A stretch of 14,121 bases of DNA from an uncultured Collinsella sp. GTDB lineage: Bacteria; Actinomycetota; Coriobacteriia; Coriobacteriales; Coriobacteriaceae. The first letter of the stretch is position 1, and every line of letters begins with the position of its first letter. The notes under the pieces were generated by a model. The model worked only from the letters and a program-made list of their open reading frames with translations, searched no databases and had not been told where the DNA came from. A program made the translations under genes and the position numbers. This document shows, in pieces, positions 1 through 8,301 of this stretch. Location: positions 1 to 14,121 of the forward strand of contig CAUDYH010000003.1 of assembly GCA_958453575.1 (NCBI GenBank), in the 5' to 3' direction.

Positions 1-1176
1 GGTCTCGTCCATAAGCCAGCCGGCCACGGTCTCATACTCGTCGGAGGCCTCGATGGGCCACCCGAGCTCGATGGCGTCGGAGATGGGGAAGGTGCCGTCG
101 ACCTCCCACTCGCGCTCGTTCACGCGGGTGAGCTCCTCCTCTTCCTCGTCGTACTCATCCTCGATCTCGCCCACGATCTCCTCGACGATGTCCTCGATGG
201 TGATAATACCGGCCGTGCCGCCGTACTCGTCCACGACCACTACGATCTGGTCGTGCGAGGTCTGCATCTCGGACAGCAGCGGCAGGATGTCCTTGGTGTC
301 GGGCACAAAGGTGGCGTCGCGCAAAAAGTCGCCGATAGGCTGGTCGCCCTTGCCGTCGAGCGAAGGCTGGATCAGGTCCTTGATGTGCGCGATGCCGGCG
401 ACGTTGTCGGGATCCTCGTGATAGACGGGGATGCGGCTAAAGCCGGTCTGGCGCATGGTGGACAGCACGTCGGCGACCGTCTCGTCGTCCTCGCACATAG
501 TGGTGTCCACGCGCGGCACCATGACCTCACGGGCAACGGTGTCGCCCAGGTCGAAGATCTCGTGGATCATGCGCTTTTCCTCGTCGAGCAGGTCGTCCTG
601 CTCCGAGACCATGTACTTGATCTCTTCCTCCGAGACGTTCTGGCGGTCGTCGGCGCTCTTGATGCGCAGGATGCGGGCCAGGCCATCGGAGCAAGCGCCG
701 GTCAACCACACGAGCGGACGGGCGATCTTTTGGAAAAACGACAACGGTCCCACGACCTGCTTGGACACACCCTCGGCATTGGCCAGGCCGATGCGCTTGG
801 GGACGAGCTCGCCGATCACGATGGACACGAAGGCGACCGCGACGGTGATGATGACCGGCGCCAGGCCGCGCGCGATAGCGGAGAGCGGCGCGATGCCAAA
901 GCTCGTGAGCCACGTGGCGAGCGGGTCGGACAGACTCGTCGAGGCGACGGCGGACGAGGCGAAGCCCACGAGCGTGATGGCAACCTGGATGGTGGCGAGC
1001 AGCTGGTCGGAGTCGGCAGCCAGCTTAATGGCACGCTCGGCGCGCTTGTCGCCTTCCTCGGCCTCATGCTCCAGCACGGCGCGCTTGGCCGTGGTGAGCG
1101 CCATCTCGGACATAGAGAAGTAGCCGTTGATGAGGGTCAAAACGAGGGTAGTGATAAGGGAGATGGTTATGTCCAT
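1..1176 (-). CDS. CNNM/CorC-type hemolysin family membrane protein (3' end cut by window)
   Basis: The frame stays open from 1176 to the left edge, giving 392 residues without a stop, so the C-terminus is missing. Domains in order: a DUF21/CNNM membrane domain (about residues 1-180) with hydrophobic segments near 4-25, 60-80 and 100-125 and the conserved IGELVPKRIG motif at 121-130; a linker with the EEEIKYMV segment; two CBS domains (about 213-335, including MVPRVD at 219-224 and VVVVDEYGGTAGIITIEDIVEEI); an acidic stretch (337-348); and the start of a CorC_HlyC domain (REWEVDGTFPISDAIE). The family is linked to divalent cation (Mg2+ or Co2+) efflux or homeostasis; the hemolysin name is historical. 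ATG at 1176 is the only usable start, because an in-frame TGA lies 12 codons upstream. A GGAGG sits about 15 bases before the ATG, which is further than usual. It is codirectional with the TrhA gene, 110 bp downstream of it. Confidence 0.93.
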   Translation of the reverse strand, partial: MDITISLITTLVLTLINGYFSMSEMALTTAKRAVLEHEAEEGDKRAERAIKLAADSDQLLATIQVAITLVGFASSAVASTSLSDPLATWLTSFGIAPLSAIARGLAPVIITVAVAFVSIVIGELVPKRIGLANAEGVSKQVVGPLSFFQKIARPLVWLTGACSDGLARILRIKSADDRQNVSEEEIKYMVSEQDDLLDEEKRMIHEIFDLGDTVAREVMVPRVDTTMCEDDETVADVLSTMRQTGFSRIPVYHEDPDNVAGIAHIKDLIQPSLDGKGDQPIGDFLRDATFVPDTKDILPLLSEMQTSHDQIVVVVDEYGGTAGIITIEDIVEEIVGEIEDEYDEEEEELTRVNEREWEVDGTFPISDAIELGWPIEASDEYETVAGWLMDET

Positions 1177-1286
1177 CGGGAGTTTCTCGAACCTCCAAGA
1201 TTCGGGACGTCAGGTCAAAACGTTGATGACGGATACGGCAATGGCGCCGGCGCCCAAACGAGGACGCGGGCGCGCAGGCGTGGTCG
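1177..1286 (-). other. Intergenic spacer with stem-loops upstream of the CNNM gene
   Basis: This 110-bp spacer separates two codirectional genes and has no T-rich terminator. It holds a 12-bp perfect palindrome GGCGCCGGCGCC (1243-1254). It also holds a possible 9-bp stem (CGTCA 1208-1212 with TGACG 1227-1231, plus TCAA 1215-1218 with TTGA 1223-1226). Just before the CNNM start is an imperfect dyad (1179-1196) whose GGAG/CTCC arms include the Shine-Dalgarno bases, so the ribosome site could be partly masked. No clear promoter was recognised. Function is unknown; it could be a 5' leader structure or chance in GC-rich DNA. Confidence 0.3.
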
Positions 1287-1970
1287 CTAGATTACGAAGA
1301 GGATCACCGCCATGAACTGGAAGATGCTACCGGCGAGCACCCACAGGTGAAACACGCTGTGCAGATAGCGCACGTTTTTGGCGATATAGAACGGCACGCC
1401 CACGGTGTAGCACACGCCGCCGACGGCGAGCAGGGCAAGTGCCACGGGGTTGAGCAGTGCCACCAGGTCGGGCAGCTTAAAGACAACGAGCCAGCCCATC
1501 AGCAGGTAGGCCAGGCCACTTACCCAGTGCGGTTGATGCTCGCGCATAAAGCACTCGAGGGCGATGCCGATAATGGCGATGGCCCATACGGCAAAGAACA
1601 GCATAGGGCCGCCGTCGTTTGCGAGCGTGATGAGGCAAAACGGCGTATAGCTGCCGGCAATAAGCAGGTAGATGCAGCTGTGGTCGATGATGCGAAACAC
1701 GCGCTTGGCGCGCGCGGGCTGAATCGCGTGGTAGAGCGTGGAGGCTAGGTATTCGAGGATAATGCTGACACCATAGACAATCGCCGCGGCCATGTGGGCC
1801 GGGCCTCCGCCGCGCAGGGCGGCGAATACGATCAGGAGCACCAGGCCCGCGATACCCAGCAGACAGCCGACACCATGGGTGACGGAGTTCATGATCTCCT
1901 CACCCACCGTGTAGTGTGGAACGGCCGCGGTCTTGGGTCGCGGCTTAGAACTGTCGCTCGAATCGGACAT
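1287..1970 (-). CDS. trhA: Hemolysin III / TrhA family (PAQR) seven-helix membrane protein
   Basis: A 227-residue integral membrane protein with about seven hydrophobic helices after a short charged, Ser-rich N-terminus. It has the PAQR/HlyIII metal-site pattern: S77-x3-H81 in STLYH, D96-H97 in IDHSCIYLLIAGSYTPF, and H204-x3-H208 in HSVFHLW. Members of this family act in membrane homeostasis in bacteria and resemble adiponectin-receptor hydrolases; the exact substrate is unknown. The length is normal for the family. I chose ATG at 1970 because GGAGG (1982-1986) lies 11 bases upstream. An in-frame TTG at 1988 would add six residues but overlaps that Shine-Dalgarno. The gene diverges from the hydrolase gene and precedes the CNNM gene on the same strand. 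A candidate promoter lies at 2006-2035. Confidence 0.93.
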   Translation of the reverse strand: MSDSSDSSKPRPKTAAVPHYTVGEEIMNSVTHGVGCLLGIAGLVLLIVFAALRGGGPAHMAAAIVYGVSIILEYLASTLYHAIQPARAKRVFRIIDHSCIYLLIAGSYTPFCLITLANDGGPMLFFAVWAIAIIGIALECFMREHQPHWVSGLAYLLMGWLVVFKLPDLVALLNPVALALLAVGGVCYTVGVPFYIAKNVRYLHSVFHLWVLAGSIFQFMAVILFVI

Positions 1971-2005
1971 GCCGGTTACATCCTCCAACGTAAAGAGTTC
2001 TCAAC

Positions 2006-2035
2006 ACTATATCAAAGCGTCTAGGTACGTGCGAA
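2006..2035 (-). promoter_or_regulatory. Candidate sigma70-like promoter for trhA
   Basis: On the minus strand TATAGT (2006-2011) matches the -10 consensus at five of six bases. TTCGCA (2030-2035) is a weak -35 with an 18-bp spacer. It lies 35 bases upstream of the chosen TrhA start. The -10 is convincing, the -35 is not. Confidence 0.4.
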
Positions 2036-2078
2036 ATTTGCACCATACGTGACCCTTTGTTTACCCATTCTTTGCCTG

Positions 2079-2107
2079 TTGACGCATCAACGGCGAACGT
2101 CCATAAT
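2079..2107 (+). promoter_or_regulatory. Sigma70-like promoter for the alpha/beta hydrolase gene
   Basis: TTGACG (2079-2084) and CATAAT (2102-2107) are separated by exactly 17 bp, each matching the consensus at five of six bases. Transcription would start near 2114, giving a leader of about 43 bases before the ATG at 2157. Confidence 0.65.
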
Positions 2108-2125
2108 GCGCTTGCATTAAATGTT

Positions 2126-2139
2126 GATGTATTAACATC
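2126..2139 (+). promoter_or_regulatory. Small dyad in the hydrolase leader
   Basis: GATGT (2126-2130) and ACATC (2135-2139) form a perfect inverted repeat around ATTA, just downstream of the predicted transcription start. It lies in an AT-rich patch that stands out from the GC-rich surroundings. It could be a repressor site or chance. Confidence 0.2.
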
Positions 2140-2156
2140 TTATAGGAAAGCTTCTT

Positions 2157-3122
2157 ATGTCTCAAAACGCACGTTCCCATCGAAAGCTCAAGATAGCCGG
2201 CGTCGTTGCGCTGGTGCTCGTTGTCGCGCTGCTGGGGTTTGCCGGCAACTTTCTGTTTGACTTCGCGCTGAATCCCCGCGCGCCATACACCATGAAGATG
2301 ATGCAGGACGGCAAGGACGCCGAAAAGGGCGAGCAGATGGATGCCGAGGAGGGCGAGGCACGGGCGTGGTTTAAGGAGAACCGCGAGAGCAGCAGCCTTA
2401 CCGCAGATGACGGAACCGAGCTCGCCGCTTGGTATTTTGCCGCCTCGGAGAACACCCACGATTACGCCGTCTGCCTGCATGGATATACCGACGAGCCCAT
2501 CGGCATGGCCCGATACGCCAAGCGCTTCCACGACCGCGGCATGAACGTGCTCGCGCCTGCCGCCCGCGCCCACGAGCGCTCCGGCGGCGACTATATCGGC
2601 ATGGGCTGGCCCGAGCGGCTCGATGTCGTTGCATGGATTGGGCGGATCGTTCAGGCTGACCCCGAGGCGCGCATCCTGGTCTTTGGCGAGTCGATGGGTG
2701 CAGCGACCGCCATGAACGTTGCGGGGGAATCTCTGCCCGCAAACGTGAAATGCATTATCGAGGACTGCGGTTATACGAGTGTTTGGGACGAGTTTTCTCT
2801 GCAGCTCAAGGACGTGTTCGGCCTGCCCAGCTTTCCTTTGCTCGATGTAGCAAACTTGGTGTGCAACGTGCGCGCGGGCTACGACTTTCATAAGGCGAGC
2901 AGTGTGGAGCAACTCAAACACGCGACGGTTCCCATGCTGTTTATCCACGGCGACCAGGACACCTTTGTGCCGTACAGTATGCTCGACCAAAACTACGAGG
3001 CGTGCGCCAGCAAGGTTAAACAGAAGCTCACTATCCACGGCGCCACCCACGCCAAGAGCGCGCAAGTTGACCCCGAGCTCTACTGGAATACGGTCGACGA
3101 CTTCCTCGATAGGAATTTTTAG
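2157..3122 (+). CDS. Membrane-anchored alpha/beta hydrolase
   Basis: A 321-residue protein with a basic N-terminus and one strong hydrophobic helix (about residues 11-36), then an alpha/beta-hydrolase fold. This suggests an enzyme anchored in the membrane with its catalytic domain outside. The catalytic triad can be read: nucleophile Ser179 in GESMG (177-181), acid Asp268 in HGDQD (264-268) and His298 in GATHAKS. The oxyanion region is CLHGYTDEP near 106-113. The pattern fits the YqkD/BAAT-like serine hydrolases (esterase, peptidase or acyltransferase), and the substrate cannot be told from sequence. AGGAAAG ends six bases before the ATG, supporting the start. The gene is transcribed alone: divergent from trhA and followed by a palindromic repeat and a terminator. 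Confidence 0.92.
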   Translation: MSQNARSHRKLKIAGVVALVLVVALLGFAGNFLFDFALNPRAPYTMKMMQDGKDAEKGEQMDAEEGEARAWFKENRESSSLTADDGTELAAWYFAASENTHDYAVCLHGYTDEPIGMARYAKRFHDRGMNVLAPAARAHERSGGDYIGMGWPERLDVVAWIGRIVQADPEARILVFGESMGAATAMNVAGESLPANVKCIIEDCGYTSVWDEFSLQLKDVFGLPSFPLLDVANLVCNVRAGYDFHKASSVEQLKHATVPMLFIHGDQDTFVPYSMLDQNYEACASKVKQKLTIHGATHAKSAQVDPELYWNTVDDFLDRNF

Positions 3123-3159
3123 TGAAAAAGCGGCGTCTGGGGATTTATCTAACCCCCTA

Positions 3160-3291
3160 TTTTCGGAAGTATGCGGCAAAATCTGGAACTGCCGACCAGA
3201 CCGCAGTTTTACCAACAATTTATCAGGGGTTTTGTTGCCAAAAAATGTCGTGTGCTCGGCGGTCTCGAAATTTGCCGCATACTTCCGGAAA
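3160..3291 (+). repeat. Nested long palindromic repeat element (REP/MITE-like)
   Basis: Outer arms CGGAAGTATGCGGCAAA (3164-3180) and its exact complement (3271-3287) are 17 bp and perfect. One G-U pair plus three A-T pairs extend the stem to 3160/3291. Inside are further paired blocks: AGACCGC (3198-3204) with GCGGTCT (3259-3265), TTTT (3207-3210) with AAAA (3240-3243), and CAACAA (3213-3218) with TTGTTG (3232-3237). The whole 132 bp could fold as one long hairpin with internal loops. It carries no gene, and its AT-rich interior differs from the surroundings. It may be a dispersed, non-autonomous element; only one copy is present here. Confidence 0.6.
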
Positions 3292-3326
3292 GCCGCCCGC
3301 AAGCGCTGTGCTCACGGGCGGCTTTT
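3289..3326 (+). terminator. Rho-independent terminator between converging genes
   Basis: AAAGCCGCCCG (3289-3299) pairs perfectly with CGGGCGGCTTT (3315-3325) around a 15-base loop, and a TTTT run (3323-3326) ends the right arm on the plus strand. It shares three bases with the preceding palindrome. It would end hydrolase transcription. The A-run on the left arm gives a short T-run on the other strand, so it may also serve the DUF362 gene that ends at 3374. Confidence 0.75.
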
Positions 3327-3373
3327 GCTAACGTTGCGCTACAAAAGCGCTTGATATGTCCAATAGACAGGTG

Positions 3374-4579
3374 CTACTTGACCTCGATGAGCTCATACTT
3401 GCTCGTGCCCAGGCCGATCTTTTCGGCATGCGCGATGCACGCGCGCCAGTCGGTGTCGGGATGCGTGATGCAGAAGGGGTCCTTGGCCTGCTCGCCCTCC
3501 AGATGCTCGTGGTTATGCTCCATCTTGGCCGCGCTATCGGTGAGTTCGGTGTTGGGCAGCGGCTCGGATGCCATGACGGCATCGGCGCAGGCCTGGTCGA
3601 TGGCGACCGGGTCGAAGCTCGCGAACATGCCGATGTCGTTGACGATAGGCGTATCGTTTTCGGGATGGCAGTCGCAGTTGGGACTGATGTCCATGGCAAG
3701 CGAGATGTGGAAGCTCGGGCGGCCGTCGACAACGGCCTTTGTATACTCGGCGATCTTGCAGTTGAGCACGTCGGCCGCAGCGTCATAGCCGGGCTTGATG
3801 GCGTCCTGGTTGCACACGCCGATGCAGCGGCCGCAGCCCACACAGCGATCGTGGTCGATGGCAGCCACGTGGACCGTGCGGGTGTTGCCGTTGGCAAGCT
3901 CGCGCTCGCGGGTGTCGTCAAACGAGATAGCGTTGTGCGCGCAGATCTTTTCACAGGCACGGCAGCCAATGCAGTGCTCGGTCGCGACGTTCGGCTTGCC
4001 GGCGGCATGCTGCTCCATCTTGCCGGCGCGGCTGCCGCCACCCATACCCAGGTTCTTCATGGCACCGCCAAAGCCGGCCTGCTCATGACCCTTAAAGTGC
4101 GTGAGGCTGATCACGATATCGGCATCCATGAGTGCCTGACCGATCTTGGCCTCGCGCACGTACTCGCCGCCCTCGACCGGGACGAGCGCCTCGTCGGTAC
4201 CCTTGAGGCCGTCGGCGATGATGATCTGGCAACCCGTGGCATACGGGGTAAAGCCGTTCTGATAAGCGGTATCGATGTGCTCGAGCGCGTTTTTGCGGCT
4301 ACCAACATAGAGCGTGTTGCAGTCGGTGAGGAAGGGCTTGCCGCCCAGCTCCTTGACGACATCCGCGACGGCGCGGGCGTAGTTGGGGCGCAAAAAGCTC
4401 AGGTTGCCCAGCTCGCCAAAGTGAATCTTGATGGCGACGAACTTGTTCTCGAAGTCGATCTGCTCAATGCCGGCACGGCGAATGAGTCGCTTGAGTTTGT
4501 CGAGCTGGCTCTCGCGAGCATGCGTGCGCAGGTTGGTAAAGTACACCTTTGCCGGTGCGACGGGTGCAGTTGCGGTCAT
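3374..4579 (-). CDS. DUF362 domain protein with two 4Fe-4S ferredoxin clusters
   Basis: A 401-residue soluble protein with no signal peptide. The N-terminal DUF362 part (about 10-195) has KIHFGELGNLSFLRP near 51-64 and the GHEQAGFGGAMKNLGMG region (164-180). A ferredoxin insert follows with two cluster motifs: C203-x2-C206-x2-C209-x3-C213 and C246-x2-C249-x2-C252-x3-C256. The C-terminal DUF362 half contains NCDCHPENDTPIVNDIG, with C302 and C304, and the SFDPVAIDQA motif. The family is widespread in anaerobes and is presumed to act in cytoplasmic electron transfer; no reaction is established. GAGGGG eight bases before the ATG at 4579 supports the start. It is monocistronic by context, with repeat-rich DNA on the upstream side and a terminator downstream. 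Confidence 0.92.
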   Translation of the reverse strand: MTATAPVAPAKVYFTNLRTHARESQLDKLKRLIRRAGIEQIDFENKFVAIKIHFGELGNLSFLRPNYARAVADVVKELGGKPFLTDCNTLYVGSRKNALEHIDTAYQNGFTPYATGCQIIIADGLKGTDEALVPVEGGEYVREAKIGQALMDADIVISLTHFKGHEQAGFGGAMKNLGMGGGSRAGKMEQHAAGKPNVATEHCIGCRACEKICAHNAISFDDTRERELANGNTRTVHVAAIDHDRCVGCGRCIGVCNQDAIKPGYDAAADVLNCKIAEYTKAVVDGRPSFHISLAMDISPNCDCHPENDTPIVNDIGMFASFDPVAIDQACADAVMASEPLPNTELTDSAAKMEHNHEHLEGEQAKDPFCITHPDTDWRACIAHAEKIGLGTSKYELIEVK

Positions 4580-4622
4580 AGATCTATCCCCTCGGTCTAT
4601 ATGGCGTTACAGACATAAGAGG

Positions 4623-4653
4623 ATGGTACCCGCTGAAGTAGGGTCAAAGTCAA
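4623..4653 (-). promoter_or_regulatory. Weak candidate promoter for the DUF362 gene
   Basis: On the minus strand TTGACT (4648-4653) is a good -35 and TACCAT (4623-4628) a modest -10, separated by 19 bp. This lies directly beside the MITE-like element that begins at 4663. Confidence 0.3.
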
Positions 4654-4662
4654 GCGCGAAAC

Positions 4663-4796
4663 CTAGTCGTTGGGGACAGACTTAAATGACTGAAACCACT
4701 CATTGGGGACGGACTTAAATGAGTGCCGCCAGGGACAGTCCTTGCCGGCCCGGCCGGCGAGCCGGCGATCCGGCAAAGACTGTCCCCAACGACTAG
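4663..4796 (-). repeat. MITE-like element, copy A, with 17-bp perfect terminal inverted repeats
   Basis: CTAGTCGTTGGGGACAG (4663-4679) is matched by its exact complement at 4780-4796. The interior holds a second stem-loop module (4697-4725) and a large GC-rich hairpin (4732-4786) whose 17-bp arms have one mismatch. On minus-strand RNA that mismatch becomes a G-U pair. An inverted module (4795-4821) joins the right end through the 14-bp palindrome AACGACTAGTCGTT (4788-4801). The right terminal repeat can pair either with the left end or with the inner hairpin arm. There is no coding content. A related copy lies at 8302-8458. Confidence 0.65.
4697..4725 (+). repeat. Stem-loop module with GGGGAC loop
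   Basis: CACTCATT (4697-4704) and AATGAGTG (4718-4725) form a perfect 8-bp stem around the 13-base loop GGGGACGGACTTA. The same module occurs at 4665-4691 with stem AGTCGTT/AATGACT. Compared with that module, one stem pair is swapped from G-C to C-G, so the stem is preserved while its sequence changes. Confidence 0.6.
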
Positions 4797-4822
4797 TCGT
4801 TTAAGAACGTCCCCAATGACTA
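4795..4822 (-). repeat. Inverted stem-loop module overlapping the permease stop codon
   Basis: On the minus strand this is AGTCATT, loop GGGGACGTTCTTA, then AACGACT. It is the same module type in reverse orientation, with a variant loop. The TAG stop of the FtsX permease (4820-4822) is formed by the first bases of the module. Confidence 0.55.
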
Positions 4823-7486
4823 CTCCTGCACTTTGAGGGCTTCGGCCAGGCTGACGCGCTTGATGGAGCGCGTGTGCAGCAGCGCCACGACCAGGTAGGT
4901 CGCAAAGCCAATGCCGACGCACGCCGCCATGGACCAAGTGGGCACGTAAATCTCGATATTGCCGTTATAGGCGAGCAGCATCGAGCGGAAGATGGCCGTG
5001 AGCGAGCCAATAATGACCGGCAGGCTCAGCACGAGCGATGCCACCACGCACAGCGTGATCGAGCGGATGTACAGATGCGAGATCTCGCTATCGCGATAGC
5101 CAAAGACTTTCATGTAGCTGATCGAACGGGCGCTGTGGTCGATCACCGCTTTGGTCAGCAGGTACATAAACAGCAGGAAGATAAACACCGCGAGCCCGAT
5201 CATCATTCCGATCATTTTGCTCATCATGCCGATGAACTGGTCACCCACGGCGCGCATGTCGTCGGGCGTGGTGTCGCCGGCAAAGTAGCGCGCATCGAGG
5301 TCGAGCTCCTCATCGCTCACATAGCCGTTGAAGTAGGCGGCATCGTTGCCGAACAGCTCGTTAAAGTCGTCGATACTCATGTAGATATTCATGTCCGACT
5401 TGGAGCCCCAGGCGCAGTCCTTGCCCGCATACTCAAGGGAATAGTGCTCGCCCTCGTACTTGTCGCTGAGCGCGACCTTCTGGCCCTCGCTCCAGCCAAA
5501 CTTGTCGAGCAGGCCGCCGCCAAAGACAACGCGGCCGTCGCCGACATCGAGGTTCTTCCAGTAGCGCGAGTTGGGCGAGATGCCGTAGACAGAGATGGCC
5601 TCTGTGCCGTTTCCCTCGCCTCGGTCGTATTGCAGCTGGTAGACGGCATATTTCTCGGCCTGCGCGATTGCGCCCGCGCCGTTGTCGGTCGTATTGACCG
5701 GGTGGATATCGTCGTTGTCAGTGTCGATTTTCGACGCCTTGTCGATCAGGTCGATAGCCTCATCGCGGTCGCAGCCGAGGGCATCGGCAAGATCGTCAAG
5801 GCGCGCGTAGAGCGCATCCCTCTTGTCCTGGACCTTGGCGAGCGCATCCTGCGCTGCGGCCAGGCTCTCGGCAGACGGAGATGCGTTCGCGGCGTCGGCT
5901 GCCGCCTGCGCCGCATCGGCCGCGTCGTCAAGCTCGTCATCGGCATCCTGGGCGGCGGAAAGCAGCGCGCCGTCAACCGACTGCAAGCGCTCGAGTGCCG
6001 ACCACTGCTCGCGCTCCTCGGCAGTGCCCTCGAGCTCCAGCGGAGCCTTAAGCGTGTACTGGTGCTCGGCGACCAGGCTCGTCTCGAGGTTGTCCGCGTA
6101 GTGCGTCATCGTGGGCAGAATCGCCAGGCCAAAGAGCAGCAGCAGCGAGGCAAACGCAATGCCCACGAAGAGCGTGGCGAAGTTGCCCAGGTTGCGCAGG
6201 AAAACGCGCAGGCGAAAGCGCGAGACAAAGCCCATGCGCTCCGGCAGCTGCATACCGCGCTTGGTGCCCGACTTACCGCTCGCCTCGTGACGAAGGAACT
6301 GCAACGGCGTCTTGCCCATCTTGCGAAGCAGGCCCACCAGCGTGATGAGAATGAGCGCGGCGGCGGGAACCACGGCACACTTCACGAAGATCTCCCAGCT
6401 CCAGTACACCTGGAAGGGCGGCAGGCTGTACGAGCCGTAGTAGAGACCGCGCATGGGCTCGGTAAAGAACGCAACGCCGAGTGCGGTGCCCAAAAGCGCC
6501 GCGACCACGCCCACGATGGCGGGAAGTGCCAGGTAGTGCAGCACGATCTCGCGGCGGCGATAGCCGCTGGCGAGCAGCGTGCCGATGATGGCGCTCTCCT
6601 CCTCGATGGTGGCGTCGGTGAGCACCACAAAGACAAACGCCATGATCACGATGATGATGTCGAGCAACGTCATCCACATCATGGAGTCGCCGTCCACGTC
6701 GTCGCGCGCATAGCCAATGCCCTGGTTGGAATCGGCATCGATCAGATCGTCCACGCGCGCATCGGCATCGGTCAGCGCCTCGACCATATCCTGCTCCGCA
6801 TCGATGCGATCCGCGGTGGGGAGGTCGCGATCGGCAAAGGTGAAGGAGTAGGTGTAGGCAGGCGCGCCGCCGGCATCCTCGAGCGCGGCAAAGCCGGCAT
6901 CGGTGACCTCGGCCACGCCGTACGTGATGGTGTTCACCGTAAAGTCCGAATTGTTGAGGAACAGCGCCTGGCTATCGGGCTGGGTCATGATGCCGCAGAT
7001 GGTGTAGGTGCGGCCCTCAAGCTCGACCTTATCGCCGATGGCGAGGTCGTTGTTGGTGGCAAAAACGCGGTCGATGGCAACCTCGTCTTCTGCCTTGGGT
7101 TCCTTGCCCTCACAGTAGGACGCAATGTCCACCTTAGCGCGGTGCGCGTAGGTGCGCAGCGTGCGCTTGGTGCCATCGTCGCCGGCGGTCTTTTTGATGA
7201 TGGCGTCGATGGAGAAGTTCTTGTAGAGCGTGACGCCGCCGACGTCGTCGGCTGCATCCTCGGCTGCCTTGAGCTGGTCGTCGGTAGCCTCGAAGGAGGT
7301 GGTCACGCGGCCGTCCTCAATCGTGTACGCATCGCGCATGTCGTCGATAAGGCAACCGATGGAATGCGCCGCGAGCAAAAAGCCCGAGGTGAGAGCGATG
7401 CTCCCGCACATAAGCAAAAAGATGCCCAGGTACTTGCCGATATTGCGGCGCAGCTCGCGCGGGAGTCGTTTTGCGAGAGGTGTCAT
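4820..7486 (-). CDS. Large FtsX-type ABC transporter permease
   Basis: An 888-residue protein with about eight membrane helices: near 19-41, 273-291, 318-342, 366-387, 437-459, 757-780, 806-836 and 850-872. It has two FtsX-type domains, one after each large extracytoplasmic loop. The first loop (about 42-270) is MacB-like; the second (about 460-755) begins with a coiled-coil-like segment rich in Ala and Asp (485-585). The C-terminus ends in the family-typical SLAEALKVQE. With the adjacent ATPase it should form a mechanotransducing or exporting ABC complex of the MacB/LolCDE superfamily that handles lipids, peptides or drugs; the substrate is unknown. I chose ATG at 7486 because it lies eight bases after the ATPase stop and opens with the expected basic region and first helix. 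The frame extends 76 codons further upstream, but those residues overlap the ATPase gene and look random. Confidence 0.9.
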   Translation of the reverse strand: MTPLAKRLPRELRRNIGKYLGIFLLMCGSIALTSGFLLAAHSIGCLIDDMRDAYTIEDGRVTTSFEATDDQLKAAEDAADDVGGVTLYKNFSIDAIIKKTAGDDGTKRTLRTYAHRAKVDIASYCEGKEPKAEDEVAIDRVFATNNDLAIGDKVELEGRTYTICGIMTQPDSQALFLNNSDFTVNTITYGVAEVTDAGFAALEDAGGAPAYTYSFTFADRDLPTADRIDAEQDMVEALTDADARVDDLIDADSNQGIGYARDDVDGDSMMWMTLLDIIIVIMAFVFVVLTDATIEEESAIIGTLLASGYRRREIVLHYLALPAIVGVVAALLGTALGVAFFTEPMRGLYYGSYSLPPFQVYWSWEIFVKCAVVPAAALILITLVGLLRKMGKTPLQFLRHEASGKSGTKRGMQLPERMGFVSRFRLRVFLRNLGNFATLFVGIAFASLLLLFGLAILPTMTHYADNLETSLVAEHQYTLKAPLELEGTAEEREQWSALERLQSVDGALLSAAQDADDELDDAADAAQAAADAANASPSAESLAAAQDALAKVQDKRDALYARLDDLADALGCDRDEAIDLIDKASKIDTDNDDIHPVNTTDNGAGAIAQAEKYAVYQLQYDRGEGNGTEAISVYGISPNSRYWKNLDVGDGRVVFGGGLLDKFGWSEGQKVALSDKYEGEHYSLEYAGKDCAWGSKSDMNIYMSIDDFNELFGNDAAYFNGYVSDEELDLDARYFAGDTTPDDMRAVGDQFIGMMSKMIGMMIGLAVFIFLLFMYLLTKAVIDHSARSISYMKVFGYRDSEISHLYIRSITLCVVASLVLSLPVIIGSLTAIFRSMLLAYNGNIEIYVPTWSMAACVGIGFATYLVVALLHTRSIKRVSLAEALKVQE

Positions 7487-7494
7487 GGCGCCGC

Positions 7495-8208
<714 letters not shown>

Positions 8209-8301
8209 CTTATCCCCCGTTGTTAGCCACCTGCTACTTTCTAGGCTAATAGTAAACCCGGGCGAACTATTTTTAAGCGACGTGCGCGGCTTTTTTCCAA
8301 C

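Noticed and set aside
253..1290. Plus-strand open frame of 345 codons opposite the CNNM gene
   Set aside because: The composition is His/Arg/Asp/Gly-rich without motifs, and the CNNM protein on the minus strand is unambiguous.
2061..3302. Minus-strand open frame of 413 codons opposite the hydrolase
   Set aside because: The plus strand has the catalytic triad, promoter and ribosome site; the antisense frame has no domain and runs through the terminator and palindrome.
3356..4618. Plus-strand open frame of 420 codons opposite the DUF362 gene
   Set aside because: The minus strand encodes two perfect ferredoxin motifs and a full DUF362 protein, so this is a shadow frame.
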